Positions 44,026 through 57,525 are shown, counted from the first letter of the stretch. The stretch is 64,000 bases of DNA from Paraphysoderma sedebokerense (GCA_025602915.1 JAHLJZ010000007.1:372001-436000); one strand, 5' to 3'. Made by a program: numbers and translations. The notes: generated by a model from the sequence alone, not told the origin.

Positions 44026-46376
44026 ATGGATTTGCACTCTCTCGACGACGACTTGCTCCTCTCGTCATCTCTCTCCGCCTCGCTCAATCTGACAGACTCT
44101 CCTGATCTATTTCCCTCCTCACCATCAAAACGGCTTCCAACTTCTTTCCTCGGCGCCACTTCCCCCGTAACTCCAGGAGGCTATCATTCAGGAAGGAGAG
44201 AAAGTTTGGTCTTATTCTCCGAGATTGAACGGGGTAAGTTCGACTTCTTAGAGTATCGATTGCACGTAAGTTTTGAATAGAAGGCTGACAGTTTCTTGTC
44301 CACCTCATGAATGGTTAAAAAACGGATAACTACATTGCGATAATTCCAAATTGATATTATTCTCAACAAACAAATGATGAAATTCTTCATTCCTCAGCTT
44401 CTGCCGATTCTATCGACTCTTTGACGCCTGATTTTCTCGAAGACTCGGACAACATTCCTTCACCAGTTCATTCTTCTCCGCCTGAATTGCCTACAGTTAT
44501 ATCACGGTTGGATAGATTACCAGACAAATTAAAAAATATCTTAGCACAAGTGTCGTCGGCTACTCCGCATGGACAAGCAGGAATTAAATCAGATACGGAA
44601 GAGGAAAGCGAACGTCGTTCTGCTGTCCTTGGCGAAAGTTATGAAAAGACACCAGTTAAGAAGCAAGTGGCAGCGCTGGACATGGACACCTTTCTGAAGG
44701 ATAGCCCTATGCCTTTAAAGATACTGGTAAAAGACAATATAAAGTTGGACTCTGCGAAGGAAGCGACAATTGCCGATGCCGATGCCGAGATCTCGCCCTC
44801 AAAGGATGATGAGAGGACATTCTTAAACGAAGCTGGAAATGAAGAAACTAATGCCAGCACTCCTAAACCGAGAGCTTTAAAGATCTCTCCAGGTGAGTCA
44901 CAGCATATCCTGATTCACCGTCCATGTCAATCTAATCACCATTCTCTGAATCAGATCCGGAGGAAGACGTATCTCAATCACCACCGGTCTCTTATAAACC
45001 GAATATCGTGTTTGCATCCGATCTGTTTGGGAAGAAGCGTAACAAACCGTCAAATCTTGCTCAAACTTACACTTTTCTAGCCGCGGATACTACACCAAAG
45101 TCGGAGCTACTGATTCCTGCGTCGCACGATGACACAGAATCAGTGGATGACGGCCAAAAAGCAGAGACTGAATTTATTGCTGGTGACATAGACGCAGTGT
45201 GCGAAGCTGGAATGGAGAAAAAGGAGATTCATCATCCGGCTGAAACTTTTGATGTCTACACCATGGAGGCAGTGGAGATGCCCCAGACGAGCAAGTCCCC
45301 GTCAAAGCAAAAGGTGGTCCGATCTAAGTCTTGCTTGGGTGATTTCACTGACTGACATATTCTTATATTCTTTCGCCTGATAGGAACCTGTATTGGAAAC
45401 TCCAAAATCTACATCGTTTCAATTTACTGCTATATCCACACCACAGTCTTCCTCAAAATCCGTCTCCGATCTCATCCAGAAATACCGTCAAATACGGGAG
45501 CCCAGCAACTCTCCCTTGATAAAGTTCAGTTCGCCAGAGATTGCTTCAGCTCACCAAGACAATACCCCAAAAGTTGGTGAAATGGTGTACAGTGTAAAGC
45601 GGCTCAAGCTCAATGAGATCCCGAACAACAATCTCAAAGCAAGAGTGGAGAGTAATGTGGAACATCTAAACGTTAAGGAACGGAACGGAACTTTGTCGGA
45701 CAACTTCAGAGAGAAACCAGAAGTTAATCCAACATTTAAACCGCGGGTCGTTGTCAAGTCAGCTATTTCAGTTCCTACAAGTGCCTCCGGAAAAATCAAA
45801 GCCAAAAGTCCTAAGTCAGTATCGCGGATGCATTCATCCTCCTCACTAACACTTTCAAGATCTTCCCAGAGAAGCGTTCTCAACGGAACCAAGAAGCATA
45901 CAGAAGTACGTACCGCACTCGACGATGACGAAACACATGTAAACACTCCAACAAGAACAGTGAAACGGAAGGCTTCAATGTCTTCCCCTCACTGTCCATT
46001 GGTTTCATCTTCCTCTCTCCCAGTATCTAAACTCAAAATCAAAGTTCCGACCGCCAAACGATCTATTTCGGGGTTAAATTTTACTCCGTCTACTTCCCTT
46101 CCAAATACCAAACATATAACCTCTGGGCCTTCATCCATTCCGTCATCTCAGTTAAAACAGCCGTCCCAAATCCATCAACCCTCTTTGCTTCGAAAACCGT
46201 CGGTCAAAAAACTGTCGACGGCTGCTCCTTCATGGACAGAGTCGAGCAGCCAAGGTGATTCGGATCAGAAAGTTATAGTAAAGACAGGAATCAAAATACC
46301 TGCCGTCGGGATATCGTCGAAGTTACCTGTTTCGAGACTGAAGATGCCAAGTGTCGTATCAAAAGGAAAGACATGA
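44026..46376 (+). CDS. Hypothetical Ser/Lys-rich basic protein
   Basis: Four exons, 44026-44233, 44398-44892, 44955-45313 and 45384-46376, give 684 aa with consistent phases. I do not recognise it. It is low-complexity throughout: an acidic Ser/Asp-rich N-terminus (MDLHSLDDDLLLSSSLSAS), a middle part with short islands such as SRLDRLPDKLKNILAQ and NIVFASDLFGKKRN, and a strongly basic, Ser/Pro-rich C-terminal 250 residues ending GIKIPAVGISSKLPVSRLK. Such basic Ser/Pro tails are common in microtubule-binding or nuclear proteins, but that is only a composition argument. The third intron uses a weak donor, GTGGTC. AATAAA lies near 46430. Confidence 0.7.
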
Positions 46377-47255
46377 AAGCAGCCTGGACTAATTGTTTTG
46401 AAATAGAAAAGTGATTACTATTATCTATGAATAAAACTTATTAACTTTTGCATATTTTGCTCTCATGGATTGTATTGGGCTTAACCGCAAAATCGTTCGG
46501 TTGTGTCAATATGAATACAATCTCGTTTATTCTGAGGACGCATATCATCAAAAAAGGGAGCCCATAATATCTGACTGATTTACATACAATAAATGTTCAA
46601 TATGATGTATCGATCGCTTTGGCATGCCATATTAAATGATATCATAGCACAGACGATAAATAAGCATTTCATAAATTACATGCCCATTTGAATGGAGTGC
46701 TTTATGTCTGATTGGACCAGGATTGGTTGTTTTGCTTTCTGTTCCACAGACTTGGCGTCGGGTTGCCCTTTGCTGAAGACATCATGTAACCTGAAGAATC
46801 TTGAATTGGCCAAAATAGAATTTTATTGCTTGCTCATTCATAACTTTGGATCGTAAACATTCAAAGCGACGAGTTTTCGGTAATATTTTTAACTTGATAT
46901 CATTAAAATGTTGTCGTTCATTAAGTCGACCAATCAAATACGCAGGCCGCGCGGCCTCAATTACTATTGTTCTTGTGCATCGAAAAAGCTTACTGCTGTG
47001 CCAATTTTCAGCTTTTGTTATCTCCATATTCCTTCTTCTGGAATTGACATTCTTTTGAATATTTATTAGATACTATTTTTCGATAAGTAAGTACTCCGCA
47101 GTTTCTTGGACTGTTTGGTAATCTTATTAAGTTATATATCTCCGAAACAATCGAAGGACTGCACACTCCTCTCGTCCGAATCTGACAAATCGACCGCCAA
47201 TTGAAAATGAGTAATTAATCAAATACAGTAATTACAAGAACGTTATTCAGTAGAA
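46377..47255. other. Intergenic region with one small minus-strand frame
   Basis: 879 AT-rich bases. The minus strand from 47027 to 46782 is open for 81 codons (starting MEITKAENWHSS) and is moderately protein-like, with ARPAYLIGRLNERQHF, but has no family resemblance I can name. I leave it as a possible small gene inside this region. The rest holds nothing I recognise. Confidence 0.35.
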
Positions 47256-50200
47256 ATGTCAGGAGACAAACGAAAACGGACAGTTTCAATTATGACAAAC
47301 GAAAACGAGAGCGGTATAAAGGAGTTAGACGATAATACCGAGGATGGTGCCATCCCACAACTGGACTCTCTGCGGCGGCAATTACAGAATTTTTCTTATC
47401 AATTGCATGACCTACAGAAGCAGTTGCCATCAAGCTCAGCATCCTCGTTTAATGAAGGTAATTATCCAGTTCCACATTACAGTATAGAGAAAACGGTTCA
47501 TAGCTTTCGTTTTAACTCGGTCAACTTGTTCATTCTGATAGAGCGATTATCCTCGACTTATGAAGGTCCATTACCGCCGCCCCCAGAGAATTATCATCCA
47601 CCCCCAACTCATCCCAACTTACCTTCTGTCGGATTACATTTAAAAATGCCATCAACGATTCCCCTCCCACTCGACAACCGGTCGTTAATTTCAGAATCGC
47701 CATCCATATCTCAATCCACATATTCACATTCATATCATATCCCTGTTCCTCTTTACAACACCTTGAACTATCCCCGTCGTAAGAAACCCATTTCAGACAA
47801 CATTTCCAATCGAAACCACCCTGTTCCTACTCCATCTAGTCGTACCGATTCTGGCTTACGAACTGCGCTGCCCAATAGCCCGCTTTTCCCAATTACTCCT
47901 GTTCCTGCAAATCCGCCTGGATCAGGTCATATATGTATGTGGGAACTGCAAGTTTGCTGTCACGAAACATCTAGCAAATCTAAAGATGCGCATCGAAAAC
48001 CGAAGCTTTGTAGTGCGCGGTTTGCGACTGGTGAAAAGTTGTATCAGCATTTGGTGAATGAACATATAGCAAGTGAACCTGCAGACCGATGTAACTTTTG
48101 CCATTGGAGGGGTTGTTTGAAGATCTTTAAGAATAAGTCGAGATATTTGAGGCGGGACCACTTTAAGAAACATATCACAGATTTGGTGGAATTGATATGT
48201 CTGGACTGCGGCAGGGTTTGTGAGAAGGATTATATTACGGGAAAGCATTTTTGTTCCGAGAAAGAAAAGGTTGTTGACCCAAATGCAGAGGTTGAGGCAG
48301 TCGAATCCTCCGCCGAAGAAGAAACCGTTGTCGCGGATAACGACAGATTAGATTCAAAGGTCACCGACACAGGTTCGTCCGAAATTATTAATCTAATCTC
48401 AAATAGTTGGTTTGACTTTGCTCTTTTAATAGCGGACTCGTTGCTTTTAACGGATCAACAAGTTATGACACCTGAGCTTTTGTCCCCTGAACCAATGGCA
48501 GAGGGTATGTATTCAGATTGTATTTCCGGCAACAGCGTCTACAGTACTAACTACATGCGTCAATACAGATATCATTGTTCCCCATCCGAACATAGATCCG
48601 TCCTATATGTTTCCGTCTATCACCTCGTCACCAGCCGACGGGTCGGCCCAAATTCGCCAGGATCCGGAAACCATTACCCTTTTAAATGATTTGGGCGATT
48701 CTATCAGCCATCTCAGAACCGAACAAACTACCCAACGTCAAATTATAGATTCTCTTTCCGAAACCTTACAATCCCAAATAGAACATCGAAACCTTCCAGC
48801 CGACAATCTCGCTGATCCAGAAGTTCAAAAGGCACTGGGATATGCGTCAGATATTCACGATACCGTTACTCTGTTGCTACAGCGTATAACGGAACATATC
48901 GGTTCAGCTGCAGTTGCGACGGCATCATCAGCAGAGAATGCGGCGGAAGAGCATCGGCAACTTGCGGACGCCTTAGGGAATTTAAATTCTGAACAAGCTA
49001 ATGTCAGAACTTTATTGGAGAAGTTGTCCAAATGTGAAGATGCGTCGGCGCAATCTTTAGAAAATGTTAGACAAGACTTGAAATTTGGTAATGATATTGT
49101 CTTTGACCGGTTAGAAAAGCTAGAAATGCAACTGGAGAAAGTGGCTACATCAACAGTGAACCTAATTGACCGACTCGCCTCGGACGATTCAACAGAAAAC
49201 GAACCAGTTGAATGGGATCTATCCTCAATCTCTGTCTTACTCCAACCTTCGTTCGATTCATTGCATAGCAAACTTCAGTCTCTCAATGAAACCTTAAATC
49301 AATCGACTGTATCTCATCAGTCGTCTCTAATGGAATCTGAACGACGTCAAGTAGAAGGCATTATAGCGAGCATAAGCCCGCAAATTACAGACATGTCAGA
49401 TAGCATCCAACAAATCACGATGCGTGTGTTCGATTCTTCCATTCATTCGAATGAATCAATAGATATGATTAAAAATTCGTTACGTCAGTTTCTTCACACG
49501 GTAGAAAGCAAATTGGACGAAATCAATGCATCAATAGGGGCGTTGCCTTTGGCGACCGAGAAAATCGCTTCGACGCTTAATTCTGTGAATATGTCGGTGG
49601 AGGAGCTTAAAAATCAGCAATCAAACATCAATAACTCACTCGGTACCCTAAGTGATAAGCTAATGAACGTTGATGGTAAACTCTCTGTGGACTCAGCTTC
49701 ACGTGAGACCGCATTCTCTGAAACGGCATCACAAATTCGATCGCTACAGCAGCTATCAACTCAAAATAATGAAGTAATCAAATCAAAGGTAGATAGCCTC
49801 GTGTCCGCTGTTAAAGTGGTTTCGGATCATGTCGGGAAAACTGTTGAATCGAATTCGGACCTGTCAACATCTATCCGAGATTTGTCGGAGAATCAATCTT
49901 TCACTCATCGAAAATTGGACAACATTGAAAAGAAAGTTGACTCGGTATTAGAGAATACATCGTCAAAAGTATCTCGAGATGAATACGGTTCCATCCGATT
50001 AGCGCTAGATAATATCGTCAAAAGCCAGGGGACTTTGCAGTCAACAGTAAGTGAAATGCTATCATCCCAAGCGGAAGAACTGGAACGTGGTAGTCTACAG
50101 ATCAATAATGTAGCAACAAAGATTGATGCATCTGCCGAGCAATATCACCTCGCAGTTTCACAGCTCCAATCTTTGATCAACTCTTCGAGCTTACTTCAAC

Positions 50201-53200
50201 GTGAACAGACGTCTGATCTCTTGTCGTCGGTGGGGGAGATCCTTAAAGAGATTTTATCTACCCATAAGCAAGCTGAGGATCGATTTAATGCGTTTCAAAC
50301 GATTCTAAACGAGCGATTAAATAATCGAGATCAATCAAACAACCAGTTACTCACTTCTACGATCTCGCAACATCAAGATCTGATCATGGGGAAGGTTGAT
50401 TCTCTCAGCACACAGATTAATGATTTCACCCCAACAATTCAGATACGTGAGATGTCAGAGAAACTCTCGTCGTTGGTTGAGGTGTGTTCAGCGGCGGAAT
50501 GGCAGGATAAATCAAAATCAATTGAAGAAAAAGTAGAGAGTCTGAAAACCCAAGAACGAGAGAACTCAGCTGAGATTCTCGACGCCATGAACTCATTCGT
50601 AGAATCTTTATCACATTCTTTCGGCGCTGTGGCTGTTGATCAGCAACGAATATTTGCTATATTAGAAAATTTAGAGACATCTTTAAAGGAATCCAACGGA
50701 CGAACAGAGATGGCGGTGGAGGACGTTGTAAAACACTCAATTGCCTCAGTTCAGAAATCGCTTTCAGAAGCCATTTCCACCAGCAGCAGTAGCTTATTAG
50801 ATATGATCGGTGATCTAAAATGCAAAGTCGATAGTCTCGTTGAGAAGGACGTGGTTCTATCTGACCATCCTGTGATCTCACAGCTAGAATCAATCGCGCG
50901 ATCAGATATTCTATCCCGTTCCGCCGAGTCCGAATCGATTAATCGAGTCGATAGTAAAGTTGATGGTGTCGTGTTGTTGGCAAAGAAAGTTGACCAAACG
51001 GTGGTTCAACTGTCGAGCTCGCAGGTTGACATTACCAGCAGAATTGACGTGTTGGAATCGAAGTTGGAGCACATGATGACTCAACTGCCTCAGTCTCTGC
51101 AGAGTATGATTGGTTCAATATTACAGCAAATTCGACGAGATGAATCGGAAGTAAGTGGGATATCGTCTGATATCGTGGAGCGATTAAATTCAATTGAATC
51201 ACGATTGCCTCCAACTCAACATTCCTTCGCTCAGAGTCAAAGTGTAGATTTCAGAGAAATCATGAGCGCGATTTCCGAGTTACAAAGTGATATGAATAGC
51301 TCGAGAGTCAAAGATATCCAGACCCCGCAAACTAGCTCTCTTGCCGACCCCTTCACGGAAACGTCTTCTCTCCACTCGGCCACATCCCTCGGCACGTCTT
51401 CTGGATCATTGCTATCAGAGTCTCAAACGAGTGATGTTATGACTGTACTGAATTCTATCAACACCAAGCTTCAAAACCATACGGAAGTTGCTCCTTCGGA
51501 TATTTTCGCACTTGATCGAGTAATTTCTCAGCTTTCACCTAGCAATTTATCGGTTCCAGATTCTCGTATAAAGTTGTTGTTAGAAACAGTGAAGGAGCTA
51601 CTTGACTACGTAGTCATAAAAGTGGACTCCGTTGCCGAGGATACACAGCATACAAGTGCAAGAATTGGATTTGTGTTTGAGGATTTGGCTAGTCTACTTG
51701 ATAAATTGGACGATATGGGTTCTCAAACTGTATCGAAAGTTGATTTGGACCCAATAATGCAGCTGGTGGGTGATTTGAAAATTGACGTGGAGTCATTGCG
51801 AACTCCAGAAGAAAAGTTGTCTGGCTCCAACGAAGCGACTCATGATTCTGGAATGAAACTCTTCCTTGAAATTTTACAGAGAATGGAGGTGCTAAAAACC
51901 GTATTGGAAAGAAGTACCACCCCATCGGAATTCCCAGCGGACGACACTTTTTCAAAATTTATTGATCCTATCAACGAAACATTATCGGTCTTATCGAGTA
52001 AAATTGACCGTGTGGAATCAGACTTCCAGCTATCAGTTGCCAATCTCAATGCTCTGTCTGGGAACCTATCAAAAATGCAAGGCCAACTGTCAGATTTGGT
52101 TATATGCCGTGATCCAAATACAGTTGACTTGAGCCCAGTGATTAGTAGGCTCGATGACATTTTTTCTGCTGTAAAAGCCAACAACGTCGTGACTATGGAG
52201 AATTCCCCTCGACCGGAATCAAACTCGAAAATCATTGTCGATGTTTCATCACAATTACGATCTTTAGATGAGAAAGTAGATTCTTTGTTGTCGAGCAATG
52301 CTCAGCAAAATGATTTGGATCGAAATGAGGGTAAGGAGGTCCTAAAGCGTGCCACGGAGAGATTGGACCAATTAAAAATTGTGGCAGATGAGATGGCAGT
52401 CTTCTTAAAATCAAATGAGTCCGGGACTTTAAGCAACCAATCCAACGTCAAGGAGATGCTGACAGAAGTCAGATCGAAGGTTGGTACATTGGATGGCAAG
52501 TTAGCAAGATTATTAGAACAAAAAGGTGATGTGATTTCCCACTGTGACGAAAAAAGCAACCGCTCTTTAAAGACTGAAGATAAGGCATTCGAATCGGCGT
52601 TGTCCGAGATACTGTCGAAAATTGATCATTTTGAAAATATATTGTCAGACGGTTTGTCGAGTTTTACGTCGACATCGTCAATGGATCGCTTTATCAAAAT
52701 GATCGAACAAAGCAGACAGACCGATAGACCGTCGTCTTCAGCTCAGTCATTCCAAGCGGAGATGTCAACTCTCCTCGTTGACGTTGATCAACCATCACAA
52801 ATAGCCCCCAGTACAGCATTGCTGGACCAAAAAATTAATCAGCTTCATGTCGCTATATCCGATCTTTCTAACACGCCAACCACGTCTTTTCCGGTAAACT
52901 ATAAATTTGCTGACCATTCCCCTCAAACGACTGATTTATCTCGCTGTCTTCCGACACCACTTCCGACACCAGAGGGAAGCCGTAATCAACACAACGACAA
53001 TTTTTCTTTTCAAACAACTAACTCACAGACATCACCGGCAAGGACGGTCGTAGCAGATCTACCAATCGTGAATGACAAAATGAAGAGCAACGACGATAAA
53101 GTACTAAATCTCCTCCAAAAGAGTAGTATTCAGTTGGAAGAATTGACGGGCAAAGTTGATAGTTTGGGATCGTCATTCAACAAATTGGAAGAAGGACAAA

Positions 53201-54664
53201 TGTCAGCGAACACAAACATGTGCGATATACAGGAAAGACTTGAAAAGGTAGAGACCCAGGTTACCGACGGACACGCGCCAGCAGCCTTAACCACGACAAC
53301 GGAGCCTCTTGAATCAATCCTCTCGGAATTGCTAACCCGGCAAAAATCTACAGAGGAGCATCTTCTGAATTTGCTCAACTCTGAAAGATCTTTACGAATG
53401 GAGCAAGAGAAACAAAGAGAAAAGGATATGCAATTCATGAAAGTTCTTGAAAGGGAGAGGGAATTGGAGCGTGAGAGCTGGAAAAAGTGGGCAAACGGAT
53501 TCGCGACGAATGTGATGACCAGATTGGAGGAAATTGAAAAGAAAAGTAAGGACTTAGTGGTAGAGGCCATTAATGAGTTACGCCGAGGTCCATCTTACAA
53601 TACCCTCAAACCAAATACCTTCTCTATGTACTCCGATTCCGGGGTATCTTCGATGTCCGAATCGACAACCTTCGGCTTTCCCCCTATGCAATCGAGACAT
53701 GTAATGAAATCCATCTCCAACGCTTCACTCACACCCTATCGGCCCATCAGCGTCGCAAAGCCGCCAAAAGCTCTCACACGGGAACCTCTTGCGGAATTAG
53801 AGTTTGAAATGGAATCGGGTTCTGAGGGCGAACCATGGCGTCGCACTATGGCAGAGGCATCTACGATAACTGATCCTTGCGACGAAAAACTTGAAAGAGA
53901 ATCCAACATAGATTTTTATGAAATCCGACGTAAGCTGGTTCCGATCGTAGTTACTGGAAAAAGAAGTATCACGAATTTAGCAACGCATTTTTCAAATCAA
54001 TCAACGCCAGACATCTCATATGATTCATCCTCATCTGCTGCTGGCTTTAACGATATGAAAACTACTGATTCTCAACCTTTGACTAGTCCTTCCTCTCAGT
54101 TGAATGATTTTACTCTATCTGCCGTATCGCCACCGATATGCGTTGATGCAGATTTACAACCTGATAATTCGTTTTCTTCCGCCAAAGTGGCATTCTTTTC
54201 TTCTCGTCGTTCACCACTTATTTCAAGCAGCGCGAATATTTCCAGTCCACTCGTTACTCGACCAGTTGTTCGCGATACCGATGTGGAAGTTGTAACAAAC
54301 AGATCCAGCGGTATCGAGTTCGAAGAAGAATTAGAGAAAATGATGAATGAAGAAATAGAATTAAAGCCGCTGGATTACAGAAGTTCCCAAGTGATTGATG
54401 AAATCCTATTAAGAAACGCGAGTGATCAAATCGTGGATGATAAGAGTGCGGACAATAAGAATGGAGACATTAAGGTATTTTCTTGTTTCATATTCAACGA
54501 TATTATATGTGTTATGTATTAATGTCCATTTTAATGCATAATTTGTCATCTCACAGCCAAAGAAGAAAAAGAAGAAACGACTCCACCGATTCCTATCCTT
54601 TCTCAAAAAGTTGTTCCGACGAAAAAGCCGCCGTGGAAATAAAACTCTAAAATCCTCTAATTAA
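47256..54664 (+). CDS. Zinc-finger protein with a giant coiled-coil body and Lys/Arg-rich tail
   Basis: Five exons, 47256-47457, 47542-48372, 48433-48504, 48569-54474 and 54557-54664, give 2372 aa; all phases agree, so the zinc-finger and coiled-coil parts are one protein. The N-terminus has a basic start (MSGDKRKR), a short coiled coil and a Pro-rich linker. Two C2H2-like fingers follow: one around residue 199 (CMWELQ ... CSARFATGEKLYQHLVNEH, with an unusual spacer) and one around 253 (CHWRGC ... HFKKH), then a CLDC/CEK cluster. From about residue 370 to 2200 the protein is nearly continuous coiled coil with recurring K-V-D-S-L units. A Ser-rich region follows, and the last exon is extremely basic (PKKKKKKRLHRF, FRRKSRRG). 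I know no family with this layout. DNA contact at one end plus a long rod suggests a nuclear-architecture or chromosome-tethering role; this is inference. Confidence 0.85.
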
Positions 54665-54867
54665 ACCGTCGCGGAAATTGTGAATATTTAGGCAATTTAA
54701 TATCTGTGTTCTTGTTTAGACTATATCATGTTGCTGTAGGAATACATGGGTAATATATTATTAGGCGTGTGTTTGTATTGTCAGTTTGAGTATTTAGATC
54801 GAGTTGATAGGATCAAATGGATATGTTTGGGAAAATAGAATAGACGCTTTTAAATATATTAAACATC

Positions 54868-56982
54868 TCATATTCGTTCAGGCCATAATATCTGTTTTAA
54901 ATTCCCCCAGATTCCTTCATTGTAGTAGTTTGGAGGAACATTCCTGTTTCGTACTCGTTCGCCTATAGACGGAGCTGGAGTTGTTCTTTCCTCGGATTCA
55001 AGATATTCGTCAGCCGTGTTGGATTGCGATTTCTTTTTTCCTTTGGATTTTCGTTTGCGTGGATTCGATTCACCGGTCGAAGAGGCAGAAGTAGACTTCG
55101 CTGATGCTGGGTTTACTCCCGAATTGTTCTGACCGATTTCACCGACTTCATCTTTCTTTCCATTCACAACCCTAACGACATTCCCAGACTCATCATACTC
55201 TATGATACTCCACCAGCCGCGTCCTTGCCCAGCTTCGACCCAAGCAAATTCTATACCTCCCTGCTTAACCAAATCTCTCACATCATCCCATTTCAGATTT
55301 TCATTTGTGGTCATTCCTTTGATGACATTGACGTATAGGTGGTATAAAGTAAAGAAATAGACAACGATGGCGCAGACTACAAGAAGAAGGAAGAGGAAGC
55401 AGGGTCTATTGTTCGAAGGCTGAAGGATTATCATCTTTTGTCGGTCGAAATGATGTGATTTAATTGGAGAGTTGGCGAGGAAGAAAAAAGTCACAAGAGT
55501 GTTATATTTAGGAGCGCAACTGAGAGTTATGAAAATAAAAGAAATAAACTATACCAGAAACCCTCGAAAAAAAGACACATCGATCATTTGAAAGCGGCCT
55601 CCCATGCCAATTCTCCATTTGACATCAAATCCTAATAGCTCTTTTGTTACTTCATCAACAATATCTAAAACAAGCATCCAATCCCAGTTCATCAGAGCTT
55701 TAAATATCATAATTGTGCCATTGTAACAAGTAACGATCAAAGGAGTTGAGCGAGGAGTGGTCTGATTAAATCGCGGGTACAGCCATTTAAGCTCGTGCAT
55801 CTCATTTAAAAATATCCCAAAGAGAAGATATGCTCCGTAAACACATATTGCGATCACACTGACAAGAAATAATATGAAGTATGGATGGTTTGAGTGGCCG
55901 ACGCAATTGTTAATCCTAACATAGCCACACAGAGTAACGTTAACCAGCGGAAAAATTTCAATTAAGGAGAAGGCTTTGGATGTTCAGATAATATGGAAAA
56001 AAAGGAGAGTACTAACCAGGCACTGTTAGAGCAGATAAGAACAAACAATTAGTTAAAATGTTAACTCAAATCATGAAGGGGCAAACATCTACCAATGATG
56101 ATCATGTCGGGCGACGCATTTGTTACATAACGAGCAATGTTTCTGCATTATTCCGTAACCAGTAGATTAATATATTTCATGTCGCTTAAAATCGGATGAA
56201 AAACGGTCTTACCGAACGCGCAGGTCTACGTTGAAGAGATGTTAGACGACAGACTATAATTCGAGTTAACTACAGAGCAGAAACACACTTTTGCAATCTA
56301 CAAGTTCTGCATTCACTAGTGCCGAACAAGATACCGTCGTACTTGTAAACATTCAGAACTTTTCCCAGATTCCTCGTAGTGACAGTTCCGGGATCTTTTC
56401 GGCATGCCGCCATAAAAGTTCCGTATACTATCAAAATTGCCGTCGGAACAATATACCTAATTTTTGAGTCTTTTAAGATTACTCATCGCAGGGACACAAT
56501 GAAAACATCACGAGTTGACGCAATTTTCTCTTACCGATGGTAATACGGGACAAACTCATTTGGAATTTGACTGTAGCAATCTAACATGAAGATACCGACA
56601 CCGCCGGTCAGCAGAACTATAAACAATATTTGCAAAAGTGGATGCTTCGTGTTGCATAAGCAATGAAATGATCTTGATATTCCGTTGACGATGCGGACAC
56701 CTAGCAATTTGCGAAATAACGATCTAATGAGACCGGTGAGTTGACGAATTCTTCGTTGTTCATTCTCTGAAGGATAACCACGTAGAAGGTAAAAGCGAAT
56801 GTGTACCCTAAAAACTGCCATAATCCACTGGTAATGAAACGGTAAAGAGTCCCCACTGGTGTGTTTCTAAACGTTTTAGACGGACCAAGCAAAAGTACGA
56901 ATATGAAGAAACCAAAGCTGCCAAAGTATATCAGCAGCAAGGGTCCAATGTCCTTCGATGCGAACAAGTAAAATAAAGTCAT
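54868..56982 (-). CDS. DHHC palmitoyltransferase (ZDHHC4/Swf1-like)
   Basis: Membrane S-acyltransferase that moves palmitate from its own cysteine to substrate cysteines. Exons: 56982-56829, 56766-56535, 56456-56289, 56225-56213, 56142-56093, 56022-56017, 55915-55555 and 55419-54868, giving 511 aa with consistent phases. The N-terminus has TM1 (PLLLIYFGSFGFFIFVLLLG), then a cytosolic helix and TM2 (HPLLQILFIVLLTGG). The Cys-rich domain reads ECRTCRLQKPARSKHCSLC, then NKCVARHDHHCAWINNCVG, with all zinc and catalytic residues present only if the 13-nt and 6-nt exons are included. TM3 and TM4 follow, with the TTxE motif as MTTNE. The C-terminal region is Lys/Ser-rich and ends GNLKQILWPERI. Layout and KPARSKHC resemble ZDHHC4 and yeast Swf1. 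The acceptor of the last exon (55420) has in-frame alternatives. Confidence 0.92.
56017..56022 (-). other. Six-nucleotide microexon of the DHHC gene
   Basis: On the minus strand the sequence reads AACAG-TGCCTG-GTTAGT. The six bases complete the catalytic Cys codon (TG from the upstream exon plus T), encode Ala, and give the first two bases of the Trp of WINNCVG. Flanking introns are 70 nt (56092-56023) and 101 nt (56016-55916). Including the microexon yields the canonical DHHC-x-W-I-N-N-C-V-G; omitting it keeps the frame but deletes the catalytic Cys. Confidence 0.8.
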
Positions 56983-57525
56983 TAATTAGTAATGGGAAAG
57001 TATGATTTGGCATATCTTATATCTTACCATATTGAATTAATCTGTGGTGTCTAAGGATATGTTTTTGCACTTCTCAACTCCATGGACTCGCTCGTGTCGA
57101 CCCGTGGGACAACTCGAAAAGCGCGCCAAGTTGGACTTCGGCCGCTGACAAGGGCATTCTAATATTATTCGATTTGAAGTTTTTTTTTGCGAATATCATG
57201 GCTGCGAGAAGACCAATGATAATGGCAATTCAGGATGGTCAACGAGAGCTTACTAGGTCTCTCCCGTCGCTTTTTCTTTTGATCCATACTAGTGAAGAAC
57301 GGCATTCCGACATATGTCTTTTCTTCCTTTCCCTTCCTGTTTCTCTGTTACGGATTAAATGATTTTCAGTTACCTCTTCTGAAGTAGTCCGACAAATTTT
57401 CTGCCCTGATCAATAAGCTTAATTTAAATTAACCCTCAGGCGATTCTGCATGTTCCCGGATAACGATGGCAATGACGATGTGATGCAGACGACAGAGAGT
57501 CAGAGATTATGTGATAACAGTTTAT
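56983..57525. other. Intergenic region
   Basis: 543 bases between two minus-strand genes. No supported gene or RNA is seen. Confidence 0.4.

Noticed and set aside
48855-53570. Minus-strand open frames opposite the giant coiled-coil exon
   Set aside because: Ser/Phe/Leu-rich mirror images of a Ser/Asp/Lys-rich coiled coil; no independent support.
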